64,000 bases of DNA from Lentzea sp. NBRC 105346 (GTDB taxonomy: Bacteria > Actinomycetota > Actinomycetes > Mycobacteriales > Pseudonocardiaceae), in NCBI RefSeq assembly GCF_030269605.1, contig NZ_BSTQ01000020.1, positions 62,001-126,000 on the forward strand, written 5' to 3'. The notes below the pieces were generated by a model. It did no database searches, had not been told where the DNA came from, and worked only from the letters and a program-made list of their open reading frames with translations. The position numbers were made by a program, and so were the translations under genes. Every line of letters starts with the position of its first letter. The stretch's first letter is position 1. This document shows, piece after piece, positions 41,150-47,745 of the stretch.

Positions 41150-41360
41150 GGAAGTGCGCCTTGCGGGCCGCCTTGGCGCGCTGAGCACGTTCCTCGGGCG
41201 GCAGAACACCGTCCGGGTCTACCTGGCGCTCGAAGCGGTCGTCCGCGGCCTTGCGGGCCGCAGCGGTGCGTGCGGCCCGGTTGCTGGTGTTGGCCCACGA
41301 GGTGTGGGCGGCGATCTGCGCGCGGAGGATGCGCTGTGCCGGGGTCATGGTCGTCTCCAT
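41100..41360 (-). CDS. Small basic protein downstream of integrase, 86 aa
   Basis: ATG at 41360, chosen because a GGTGACAC element lies 27 nt upstream. TPAQRILRAQIAAHTSWANT and VDPDGVLPPEERAQRAKAAR recur in small actinobacterial proteins of unknown function. Strongly basic C-terminus. Follows the integrase, so a recombination-related role such as excision factor is possible but unsupported. Confidence 0.65.
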   Translation of the reverse strand: METTMTPAQRILRAQIAAHTSWANTSNRAARTAAARKAADDRFERQVDPDGVLPPEERAQRAKAARKAHFLRMAAKSAAARRRRAG

Positions 41361-41389
41361 GGCCCCGAGCACAGCGCTCCCGTGTCACC
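41358..41389 (-). promoter_or_regulatory. GGTGACA start element on the minus strand, 86-aa gene
   Basis: GAGGTGACAC follows the integrase stop directly. GAGC and GCTC form the stem around GCTGT, and the ATG is 27 nt from TGACA (41387 to 41360). The same GAGCGCTGTGCT word occurs near both att sites. Confidence 0.6.
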
Positions 41390-42340
41390 TCACAGCCGGT
41401 CTCCCAGGTTGAGTTCACGCGCGTGCTGGTGCGCCACCTCGTCGGCAGCCGCGTCACCGTAGTGGCCGACCATCGCGTCGCTCTTCCAGCCGAAGATGCG
41501 TTTCATGCTGGTGGTGTCGCCGCCGTTCTTCCGCCACGCTACGGCCGCTGTGTGGCGCCACCGGTGGGCGTGCAGGTTGTTGCCCTTGCCGTTCATGCCG
41601 AGCCGCTCGCCACGCCGTCGCAGCATGATCTTGATGCCGTTGGCCTGCAGGTGTCCGCGGCTGCGGTCGCCGAGCCACAGCCACGGCAGATGGGCGGTCT
41701 TCGCTCGATTGCGGACCCGCAGGTAGCGGGAGATCGCCTGTCCGGTCTTGGGGCTGAACGGCACGCTGCGCGGCTTGCGCCCCTTGCCGAGTACGTGGAT
41801 CACGTCGAGGTCGAGGTCGACGTCTTCTTTCTTGAGGTTCGCGATCTCGGAGAGTCGGCAGCCGGTGTCGAACAGGAGCCGGATGATCGCGGTGTCGCGG
41901 CGCGAGATCAGGTCGTTGCCCTTGCACTGGTCGAGCACCGCCTTCGTCACGTCGTCGGCGACGAGCGGGATCGACTTCTTCGGGACGATCGGCGGCTTCA
42001 CCTTGTCCATCGGTGACCGGCTGCGTTCCTCCTCGGCGACGAGCCAGTTGAAGAACGTGCACACGGAGCGGTGCCAGGTGTGGGTGTTGCCGGGGCTCGT
42101 GCGCTCCAGCATGTCGGCTTGGAACTCGCGGAGCGCGCCGGCCTCGATATCGCACGGCCCGAGTTCGTCGTGGCCGTCGTCAGCGAGTCGTGCGCTGTTG
42201 TCGTTGAGCCAGTCGACGAGTTGCCGGACGGCGCGTTCGTAGACCTCGATGGTGTTGTCGGACTTGTTGTCGGCCTTGAGGGCGCGGAGCCACTCGCGTT
42301 TGAGGTCGTTCCACTCGGCGAGTGCGGGGTTCTCTGCCAT
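41390..42340 (-). CDS. int: Phage tyrosine integrase
   Basis: 316 aa. The N-terminal SAM-like core-binding domain covers residues 8-105, and the catalytic domain residues 125-300. The catalytic set is R162 (GCRLSEI), K186 (GKGRKPR), H259 and R262 (HRWRHT), W285 and the nucleophile Y294 (GHYGDA). It lies beside the right att site in tRNA-Pro and would catalyse integration and excision. Start ATG 42340 carries the GGTGACA element. Confidence 0.92.
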   Translation of the reverse strand: MAENPALAEWNDLKREWLRALKADNKSDNTIEVYERAVRQLVDWLNDNSARLADDGHDELGPCDIEAGALREFQADMLERTSPGNTHTWHRSVCTFFNWLVAEEERSRSPMDKVKPPIVPKKSIPLVADDVTKAVLDQCKGNDLISRRDTAIIRLLFDTGCRLSEIANLKKEDVDLDLDVIHVLGKGRKPRSVPFSPKTGQAISRYLRVRNRAKTAHLPWLWLGDRSRGHLQANGIKIMLRRRGERLGMNGKGNNLHAHRWRHTAAVAWRKNGGDTTSMKRIFGWKSDAMVGHYGDAAADEVAHQHARELNLGDRL

Positions 42341-42369
42341 GCTCGAAACACTCCAGTTGGGGTGTCACC
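42338..42369 (-). promoter_or_regulatory. GGTGACA start element on the minus strand, integrase
   Basis: GGTGACACC with TGACA at 42367 and the ATG at 42340, 27 nt apart. ACAC-C-CCA pairs with TGG-A-GTGT (7 pairs, one mismatch, though the central AC loop is too tight for ideal RNA folding). No SD. Confidence 0.55.
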
Positions 42370-42381
42370 GAGCGCTGTGCT
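42353..42381. other. Candidate integrase arm sites, right end
   Basis: CCAGTTGGGGTGTC (42353-42366) and GAGCGCTGTGCT (42370-42381) repeat the words at 868-881 and 816-827 in the same orientation. The order relative to the core is mirrored, as expected for P and P' arms. Confidence 0.5.
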
Positions 42382-42430
42382 CATCGATTGGTTTGCCCTG
42401 ACCAACCTTCATAGCTGGTCAGGGCTACTG

Positions 42431-42477
42431 GTCGGGGCGACAGGATTTGAACCTGCGACCCCCCGCTCCCAAAGCGG
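42431..42477. repeat. attR: 47-bp core repeat
   Basis: Identical to 761-807 and part of the intact tRNA-Pro. The sequence left of 42431 is phage, the sequence right of 42477 is host and contains the tRNA 5' half. Confidence 0.95.
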
Positions 42478-42505
42478 GTGCGCTACCAAACTGCGCCACG
42501 CCCCG
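42432..42505 (-). tRNA. tRNA-Pro (TGG anticodon)
   Basis: 74 nt, acceptor CGGGGCG with CGCCCCG, anticodon arm CCGCT-TTGGGAG-CGGG carrying TGG, T arm with GTTCAAAT. CCA is encoded at 42431-42429, and the first of those bases lies in the repeat core. The phage-derived end thus restores, and supplies, the 3' CCA that the left remnant lacks. Confidence 0.92.
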
Positions 42506-42506
42506 G

Positions 42507-42565
42507 TCATAGGTAGCTTAGCGCGACACGCTAAGCTGTTTACGCACCCACCCCGGTGGGTGCGT
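42507..42565. other. Tandem hairpins between divergent tRNA genes
   Basis: AGCTTAGC with GCTAAGCT (8 bp, loop GCGACAC region) and ACGCACCCAC with GTGGGTGCGT (10 bp) lie in the 60 bp between tRNA-Pro and tRNA-Gly. Possibly promoter-linked symmetry or processing signals. Confidence 0.4.
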
Positions 42566-42636
42566 GCGGGTGTAGCTCAATGGTAGAGCCCCAGCCTTCC
42601 AAGCTGGTCATGCGGGTTCGATTCCCGTCACCCGCT
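42566..42636 (+). tRNA. tRNA-Gly (TCC anticodon)
   Basis: 71 nt, acceptor GCGGGTG with CACCCGC, D arm GCTCAATGGTAGAGC, anticodon loop CTTCCAA (TCC), T arm GCGGGTTCGATTCCCGT, CCA encoded at 42637-42639. A hairpin with GACCGTCC and GGACGGTC follows as terminator. The 3' end was used as an attachment site for the relic element. Confidence 0.95.
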
Positions 42637-42639
42637 CCA
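42595..42639. repeat. Left 45-bp att repeat (in tRNA-Gly)
   Basis: Identical to 44303-44347; covers anticodon to CCA end of tRNA-Gly. Confidence 0.9.
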
Positions 42640-43517
42640 GTTCATTCTTGCTGGTAGAGCGCTTAGAGACCGTCCCTCGTGGACGGTCTTTCTGGTTTTG
42701 TCGATCTTCCGTGCCCCTCGCGTGCCCCTCGTGCCCGTTGCCGGTGACCTGAGCGACCATCGACTCGATACCGGCCGCGATGTTCTTGCCCCGTTCCTCA
42801 CGAGCGTGGAGGTAGATCAGCGCGGCGCGAGTCGAGCTGTGCCCCATCCGATCCATCAACTCACGCAGGGTCGCCCCGGTCTCCGCAGCCAGCGTGTTCC
42901 CCGTGTGCCGGAGGTCGTGCAAGTGCACGTCCGGGATGCCCGCCGCGATCCGAGCCGCGTTCCAGATGTTCCAGAAATTGTTCCGCTTCGGCCGGCCACC
43001 CTTCGGTCCGACGAACACCCACGCATCTGGGTCCGCGTCGACGAACGCATCCAGGTGCCACTGAATCTCGGACACGAGGAACGGTGGCAGCGTGACCGGC
43101 CGCTTGCTCTTGGCCTTGGGATCGTCCTCGAACAGCGGTCCCGAGTCCGGCTGGACGGTCTGGCGATCGACCCGCACCACGCAGTACCTGTGCTCTCCGT
43201 CGTCGAGGACGGAGAAGTCACCCCGACGAAGGCCGACCATCTCCGCGAACCGCAGACTTCCGAACGTCGCGAGCAGCACCACCAGGCGGTAACGCTCCTG
43301 AATCTCTTGCGCTGCCTTGAAAACCTGTTCGAGCGTCGCGGTAGGACGCTCTGGGCTGTCCTCCTTGCCGCCGCCTTTGATCGTGCACGGGTTGTGCTTC
43401 AACAGCCGTCTTTCTTCCACCCTTAATAGCTTGCTGACTCGTTCGAGTGTCCACGTCGTTGTCGGGTCGTTGGCGAGCTTCGGCTTGTCGGGCTTCGGCT
43501 GTACTGCTGAATTCAGC
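42608..43517 (-). pseudogene. Truncated tyrosine recombinase of the relic element
   Basis: The frame is open from 43517 to the stop at 42608. A GTG at 43420 would give 270 aa. The catalytic domain is complete: R57 in GSLRFAEM, H168 and R171 in HDLRHT, H194 in MGHSS, and Y203. The N-terminal arm and core-binding domains (about 100 residues) are missing, since full-length relatives have 370-400 aa and an in-frame TAG lies at 43520-43518. Its end overlaps the tRNA-Gly 3' end. Probably inactive. Confidence 0.75.
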
Positions 43518-43532
43518 TATATGGGATCAAGG

Positions 43533-43555
43533 CGCGCCGCCGGCGGCGGCGCGCT
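43533..43555. terminator. GC hairpin at the broken recombinase end
   Basis: GCGCGCCGCC and GGCGGCGCGC form a perfect 10-bp stem with a 3-nt loop. The rest of 43556-43821 shows no supported gene. Confidence 0.4.
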
Positions 43556-43821
43556 GTGCCCGTCACCTTGGCACCGCGTCCACGTCCATCCCGGCCTGCC
43601 AGGCTCCCGCTCCGCTCCGCCTGGCGGCCGGGCGGCGCGGCACAGCTGGCCCCCGACAGCGCCACCGCCGACGGCGCGCCAGACCACGGACCAACTGTCG
43701 GCCCACGCCAGCCGGGACGATCGCGCGGACGGTCACCGCGGATTGGCTGGGCGCGGCGATCGACGCCCGTCGACGCTCCGCGCCAACGGCCACCGAGCTA
43801 GCGTTACTACAGGGAGGCGCA

Positions 43822-44055
43822 GTGGACGCGATCAGCAGATACCTGGACCTCGTGGATGAGATCAGGCAGCGGGACCCCAGTCAGCGCGAGGGACAGGCGC
43901 ACTACAACGCGTTGCGCATGGGTTGGCCACACCTGGAAGCACAAGTGGTCGGCACCGATCGGGACTGCTACAGCTCCGACCGTGCCCTACCCGCGTTTCT
44001 CACATGGGTTGAGCAGGTCTTGACGAACAATGAGCGTCACCCCAACACGCCATGA
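43822..44055 (+). CDS. Hypothetical 77-aa protein in the relic island
   Basis: GTG with SD AGGGAGG at 43811-43817. Helical protein (ISRYLDLVDEIRQRDPSQRE, then WVEQVLTNNE). Not recognised; the only plausible complete gene left in the relic. Confidence 0.5.
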   Translation: MDAISRYLDLVDEIRQRDPSQREGQAHYNALRMGWPHLEAQVVGTDRDCYSSDRALPAFLTWVEQVLTNNERHPNTP

Positions 44056-44302
44056 TCAGTCACGGCCAGCGACACCGCGTCAAGACTGGAACGCGTGTCT
44101 TGACCCGGCGCCACTGTCCACGAGATCGGCTTCGTGTCGGGATGATGCCCGCGGACTGGCTGGGCACACGACAACGCCGCCCGTGCCCCTCGCGTGCCCC
44201 ACCTCAGGATCAACAGTGGTAAACAGAGGGCACGAACGGTCAAGATCCGCGCGAAGCAGCAGCTCAGAGGCTTAGCAGGTCAGCGCCATGATCACTGCCA
44301 GA
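44056..44302. other. No supported gene; relic element DNA
   Basis: About 250 bp up to the right att repeat without a convincing frame, SD or hairpin. Likely decayed element sequence. Confidence 0.5.
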
Positions 44303-44347
44303 CCTTCCAAGCTGGTCATGCGGGTTCGATTCCCGTCACCCGCTCCA
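44303..44347. repeat. Right 45-bp att repeat (tRNA-Gly 3' fragment)
   Basis: Identical to 42595-42639. The following 50 bp (CTCGCTGGTAGAGC and a GACCGTCC hairpin with one inserted C) resemble the sequence after the intact tRNA-Gly. Confidence 0.9.
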
Positions 44348-44474
44348 CCACATTCTCGCTGGTAGAGCACTTGCAGACCGTCCTCCGTGGACCGGTCCTC
44401 CGCGGATCACGGCGCTGCGCGCGGTGGAATCAAGCGTCTCCACACCGCCAGACCACCACCGGGAATGCTAACGA

Positions 44475-44762
44475 TCAGCATGCCGTCCGGCCGGTCGCGG
44501 TCCACGGCTCGTATCGGCCGTCGGGCGCAACCCGCAGTAGTCGACCATTGCCGAACACCATCCGCAGTCCACCGGACTTGAACGCAACAGCCAGCTTCAC
44601 CTCGGTGTTGAACAGCGACAGCCCGGCGGCCACGTCCTGCTGCTCGGGAATCATCTCGACCTTCTCCGGGTTGGCGCCCGCGCCGACCCAGCCGAGCGTC
44701 GCCGGGCTGCTGATCCGTACCGCACCCTTGTCGTCGAGGTTCAGACCGAACGCGAAGTCCAC
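44475..44762 (-). CDS. DUF6188-like hypothetical protein, start uncertain
   Basis: 95 aa from GTG 44762: VDFAFGLNLDDKGAVRISSP and LSLFNTEVKLAVAFKSGGLR. The frame stays open upstream and reads EHEDRWILPFRGLTVTQVQ, which looks like the family N-terminus, but no ATG, GTG or TTG exists there before a TGA. Either a shortened gene or a decayed start. Lies just right of the relic element, so insertion may have damaged it. Confidence 0.5.
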   Translation of the reverse strand: MDFAFGLNLDDKGAVRISSPATLGWVGAGANPEKVEMIPEQQDVAAGLSLFNTEVKLAVAFKSGGLRMVFGNGRLLRVAPDGRYEPWTATGRTAC

Positions 44763-44884
44763 CTGGACCTGGGTGACCGTCAGACCGCGGAACGGCAGGA
44801 TCCAACGGTCCTCATGCTCGGTCAGAGCCGGTGCATCGCTCGCCCAGCCCTCTTGCCGTTTCGAATCGAGGACACGACAAGCGA

Positions 44885-44974
44885 TGTAGTGCTTTCACCA
44901 CACCTAGCCATTCATGGAAGCGCTCTCCGCCCTGGAGCTCTACCTTGGTTCCAGTCCAGACGGGAGCCCTGCAC
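44885..44974 (+). promoter_or_regulatory. Leader of peptide gene 1 with LacI/CebR-type operator
   Basis: TGGAAGCGCTCTCCG at 44915-44929 resembles the CebR consensus TGGGAGCGCTCCCA. About 90 bp, from TGTAGT to the SD region ACGGGAGCCCTGC, recur before the peptide gene at 46686. Confidence 0.6.
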
Positions 44975-45094
44975 ATGACCGTCCGCAAGCTCGCCGCGGC
45001 ATTACTGATCGTCCTCGCGGCCACCCTGGTCACCACGGGTACGGAGGGCTCCACCAGCACCCAGGTCGCCGAACCCGGCACGCCCTGGCACTAG
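44975..45094 (+). CDS. Small secreted peptide 1, 39 aa, ending GTPWH
   Basis: ATG with SD CGGGAG. Basic start (MTVRK), hydrophobic core LAAALLIVLAATLVT as a signal or anchor, and a short tail ending PGTPWH. It shares leader, size and C-terminus with 46686. No known family. Possible exported signal peptide. Confidence 0.65.
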   Translation: MTVRKLAAALLIVLAATLVTTGTEGSTSTQVAEPGTPWH

Positions 45095-45106
45095 AAGGAG
45101 CCCACG

Positions 45107-45199
45107 ATGCGCAAACTGTTCGCAGTCCTGCTCGCCCTCGCTGTCATGGCCGCGACGCACGCCACCGCCCTCGCCAGTACGCAAGCTCCCTGGAACTAA
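45107..45199 (+). CDS. Small secreted peptide 2, 30 aa, ending APWN
   Basis: ATG with SD AAGGAG, 12 nt after the stop of peptide 1. MRKLFAVLLALAVMAATHAT then ALASTQAPWN; an AxA-type signal peptidase site would release about 7 residues. Stop overlaps the convergent globin gene. Confidence 0.6.
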   Translation: MRKLFAVLLALAVMAATHATALASTQAPWN

Positions 45200-45654
45200 G
45201 GGGTGTACGGCGGCGCGACGCCCCAGCCCCAGCGGGGAACCGGGGCGCCGCGCACCGGCGACGCACCGGGGGCGGAGTTCGACACCGCCAGGCGCGTGCC
45301 CCACTCCAGGTAGCTGACGAAAGCCGCGCGGAACTCGGGGTCCGCGGGCAGCCCCACGAGATCGGCGGCGTCCTGCATCAGGTTCACCCAGCGGCGCCGC
45401 TGAGGCTCGGTGATCGCTTTGCCCAGGTGGTGCGACAGCATGGTGTCGTAGCCGCCGCGCGAAGCCGAATACTCCGCCGGCCCGCCGAAGACCTCGCCCA
45501 GCCACAAGGCGACATAGCGGGGATGCGACGGGTCCATGTGGACGAACAGCGGCGACAGCAGCGGGTCGACAACGACCAGCTCGTAGAAAGCGGAAGTCAG
45601 GCGCAGCAACGCATCGGCGCCGCCGGCCCACGAGTACAGCGTCGGCTCCACGAC
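45196..45654 (-). CDS. Truncated haemoglobin, group II type
   Basis: 152 aa from GTG 45654. The core (residues 10-120) has the short globin pattern LTSAFYELVVVDPLLSPLF, a proximal histidine in MLSHHLGKAI (H75/H76) and W89, as in group II truncated haemoglobins that bind O2 or NO. An unusual Pro-rich C-terminal tail of about 25 residues ends WGWGVAPPYTP. Divergent to the HxlR-nucleotidyltransferase gene, sharing the operator at 45704. Confidence 0.8.
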   Translation of the reverse strand, partial: VVEPTLYSWAGGADALLRLTSAFYELVVVDPLLSPLFVHMDPSHPRYVALWLGEVFGGPAEYSASRGGYDTMLSHHLGKAITEPQRRRWVNLMQDAADLVGLPADPEFRAAFVSYLEWGTRLAVSNSAPGASPVRGAPVPRWGWGVAPPYTP

Positions 45655-45703
45655 AAGTCCCCCAAACCACAAGTTGATGTACGGGGAACAGATCAGCACC
45701 AAC

Positions 45704-45726
45704 GTGCGTACGGTGCAAGTACGCAC
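45704..45726. promoter_or_regulatory. Inverted repeat operator for the HxlR fusion gene
   Basis: GTGCGTAC and GTACGCAC with a 7-bp spacer lie between the divergent globin and HxlR genes. Position and symmetry fit HxlR autoregulation. Confidence 0.65.
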
Positions 45727-45746
45727 TTTTTGGTGAGGAGCCCAAG

Positions 45747-46595
45747 ATGTATCGCTGTCCGGTCGAACTGACGCTCGACGTCATCGGCGGCAAGTGGCGG
45801 GCGGTGATCCTCGCGCACCTCAAGGAGGGCGTGCACACGTACGGCGCGCTCAGGCGCAAGGTGCCGGACATCAGCGAGAAGATGTTCGTGCAGCGCCTCA
45901 ACGAGCTCCGCGAAGCCGGGCTCGTCACGCGACGTGAGAACAAGCCGCACGTCGAGTACGAGCTCACCGAGGAAGGGCAGAGCCTCGCGCCCGTGCTCCA
46001 GGCCCTCTACGACTGGGGACTTCTCCGAAGATGGGAACCCGCATCGCTGAAAGAAATCTCCGACCTGTTCGCCGGATATCCGCACCCGTGGTGGGTCGCG
46101 GGCGGGATGGCCATCGAGCTCGCCGTCGGGCGGAGTTTCCGGGAGCACGGGGACATCGACGTCGTGGTGCTCAGGAAGGATCAGCTAGAAGCACAACAAC
46201 TGCTCAAGGGGTGGGAGCTGTGGGCCGCTGATCCGCCGGGCACGCTGAGGCCGTGGCGGGACGGGGAGGCGTTGCCGGAGGACGTGCACGACGTGTGGTG
46301 CCGGCCGTCCCCCGACGCGCCCTGGCGGCTGCAGATCATCATCGACGAGAGTGACGGCGACATGTGGGTGTCGCGGCGGGATCCGGCGATCAGGAAGCCG
46401 CTCGGTGAGGTGGTGCGACGCGGGACCGTGCCGTACCTCGCGCCCGAGGTGCAGCTCCACCTCAAGGCCGACAAACCGCGGCCCAAGGATCAGCTGGACT
46501 TCGAGATGGCCTGGCCGCTGCTGGAGGACGACCAACGACGGTGGCTCCGCCAGGTCCTCCCGAAGGAACATCCCTGGCGGTCCACAAAGGTGTAG
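45747..46595 (+). CDS. HxlR regulator fused to a nucleotidyltransferase domain
   Basis: 282 aa. Residues 1-95 are an HxlR winged helix (YRCPVELTLDVIGGKWRAVI, C4 conserved). Residues about 105-280 are a nucleotidyltransferase: WWVAGGMAIELAVGRSFREH, then D136-I-D138, as in aminoglycoside adenylyltransferase (AadB-like) and MNT enzymes. SD GAGGAG. The fusion could sense or modify a small molecule while regulating the adjacent globin. No substrate can be named. Confidence 0.8.
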   Translation: MYRCPVELTLDVIGGKWRAVILAHLKEGVHTYGALRRKVPDISEKMFVQRLNELREAGLVTRRENKPHVEYELTEEGQSLAPVLQALYDWGLLRRWEPASLKEISDLFAGYPHPWWVAGGMAIELAVGRSFREHGDIDVVVLRKDQLEAQQLLKGWELWAADPPGTLRPWRDGEALPEDVHDVWCRPSPDAPWRLQIIIDESDGDMWVSRRDPAIRKPLGEVVRRGTVPYLAPEVQLHLKADKPRPKDQLDFEMAWPLLEDDQRRWLRQVLPKEHPWRSTKV

Positions 46596-46685
46596 TACTT
46601 CCCCTTAAACTAAAGTGCACATGGGAGCGCTCTCCAATCGAACCTCTACCTTGGGTTCAGTCCACTTCAGACGGGAGCCCTGCCC
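46591..46685 (+). promoter_or_regulatory. Leader of peptide gene 3 with LacI/CebR-type operator
   Basis: TGGGAGCGCTCTCCA at 46622-46636 contains the palindrome GAGCGCTC and matches the CebR-type consensus closely. The block is homologous to 44885-44974. Confidence 0.6.
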
Positions 46686-46805
46686 ATGTTGATCCGCAAG
46701 GTCGTCACCGCTGTCGCGATCGTCCTCGCCGTCGTTGCAGCCGGAAGCATTCCCGGGCACCAGACCACCGAGACGGCCTGCTGCACGGGAACGCCCTGGC
46801 ACTGA
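46686..46805 (+). CDS. Small secreted peptide 3, 39 aa, ending GTPWH
   Basis: ATG with SD CGGGAG. MLIRK then a hydrophobic core and a tail with a CC pair (TETACCTGTPWH). Same C-terminal GTPWH and same leader as peptide 1. The two Cys could form a vicinal disulfide or lipid site. Stop abuts the convergent NAD(P)-binding gene. Confidence 0.65.
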   Translation: MLIRKVVTAVAIVLAVVAAGSIPGHQTTETACCTGTPWH

Positions 46806-47354
46806 CTAGGCCGACCGGATGCCCACCTGAGTCCGCTCGAACGACGGCTGCGACACCTCATCGAGCACGGCCAGTGCGAAGTCCGAGTAGGACAGAGTGT
46901 CCGACGGATCCACCGCACCGATTCCGTATCTCCCAACGGGTTCACCGCCGAAGTTCCCCACCGGGCTCATGACCAGCCAGTCCACCAAAGAGGAACGCAA
47001 CACGTCGACCCCGGCGGAGTGCCCCAGGCAGAACGGCTTGTGCTCCGCCGGGAACGACGGCGTGTCGATCAACCGCACGCCGGGTGATACCTCGAGCAGC
47101 GGGTAGATGCCGACCACGATGATCCGCCGCACACCCGAGGCGACCAACTCACGAGCCGCGAAGGAATAGAACTCGAAAGGGTCTGCCGCGGCGTCGTACA
47201 CCGCGCTGATCGCCACGTCGTACCCCGCGGCGAGCGAGGCCGACAGGCCTGGGTTGCGGCCGACACCGGTCACCTCATGTCCTCGGCGAGAGGCCTCAGC
47301 CACCAGCGAACGCCCCGCCTGACCACCCGATCCGAATATCACGATCTTTGCCAT
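46806..47354 (-). CDS. NAD(P)-binding Rossmann protein, NmrA/atypical SDR type
   Basis: 182 aa. IVIFGSGGQAGRSLVAEASR is the N-terminal dinucleotide-binding motif (a GxxGxxG variant), followed by ISAVYDAAADPFEFYSFAAR and the VVGIYPLLEV strand. Slightly shorter than the usual 210 aa. Divergent from an HxlR gene, a common pairing in which HxlR controls the oxidoreductase. Confidence 0.75.
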   Translation of the reverse strand: MAKIVIFGSGGQAGRSLVAEASRRGHEVTGVGRNPGLSASLAAGYDVAISAVYDAAADPFEFYSFAARELVASGVRRIIVVGIYPLLEVSPGVRLIDTPSFPAEHKPFCLGHSAGVDVLRSSLVDWLVMSPVGNFGGEPVGRYGIGAVDPSDTLSYSDFALAVLDEVSQPSFERTQVGIRSA

Positions 47355-47409
47355 GCACCCACGCTAAGCTGGGCATATCGGGTTACCGCAACGATACTGG
47401 GGGCCACCT

Positions 47410-47745
47410 GTGGAGACGTGCCCGAGCAAAACGCTGCCGGTCAGGGTCGGCGACAAGTGGACCGCGATGATCGTCCGCAACCTCGAGAGCGGGCCGAAGA
47501 GGTTCACCGAACTCAAAGAACACGGCATCACGCCGAAGGTGCTCACCGAGACGCTGCGCGCCATGCAGCGCGACGGCCTCATCGAGCGCACCGAGTTCGA
47601 CGAGCTGCCGCCGCGCGTGGAGTACCAGCTCACAAGCCTCGGGCGCGCAGTGAAAGAGCTGCTGGACCACACTTGCGCGTGGACGCGCGAGCACCTGCCG
47701 GAGATCCTTGCGGCGCGGGAGGCGAACCATGCGGGCACGGCTTGA
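47410..47745 (+). CDS. HxlR-family regulator
   Basis: 111 aa, GTG start. C4 near the N-terminus, GDKWTAMIVRNLESGPKRFT and a winged helix (ITPKVLTETLRAMQRDGLIE) are HxlR hallmarks. An inverted TATCG/CGATA pair lies in the 55-bp divergent gap. Overlaps the VOC gene by 17 nt, implying co-expression. Confidence 0.85.
   Translation: METCPSKTLPVRVGDKWTAMIVRNLESGPKRFTELKEHGITPKVLTETLRAMQRDGLIERTEFDELPPRVEYQLTSLGRAVKELLDHTCAWTREHLPEILAAREANHAGTA

Larger units (their letters stand above)
761..42477. mobile_element. Complete siphovirus-type prophage integrated in tRNA-Pro
   Basis: A 47-bp perfect direct repeat of the tRNA-Pro 3' part bounds the element. Inside are, in order, repressor and Cro-like genes, recombination and replication genes, two WhiB-like genes, terminase, portal, scaffold, capsid, lysis genes, connectors, tail tube, frameshifted chaperones, tape measure, tail tip genes, and an integrase beside the intact tRNA. 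No core module is visibly broken, so the prophage may be inducible. Inducibility is an inference. Confidence 0.95.
42595..44347. mobile_element. Relic of an integrative element in tRNA-Gly
   Basis: A 45-bp perfect repeat of the tRNA-Gly 3' end (42595-42639 and 44303-44347) bounds 1.7 kb with a truncated tyrosine recombinase adjacent to the tRNA. Similarity of the flanks continues about 50 bp past the repeat, including the terminator hairpin. Little else of the element remains. Confidence 0.8.
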
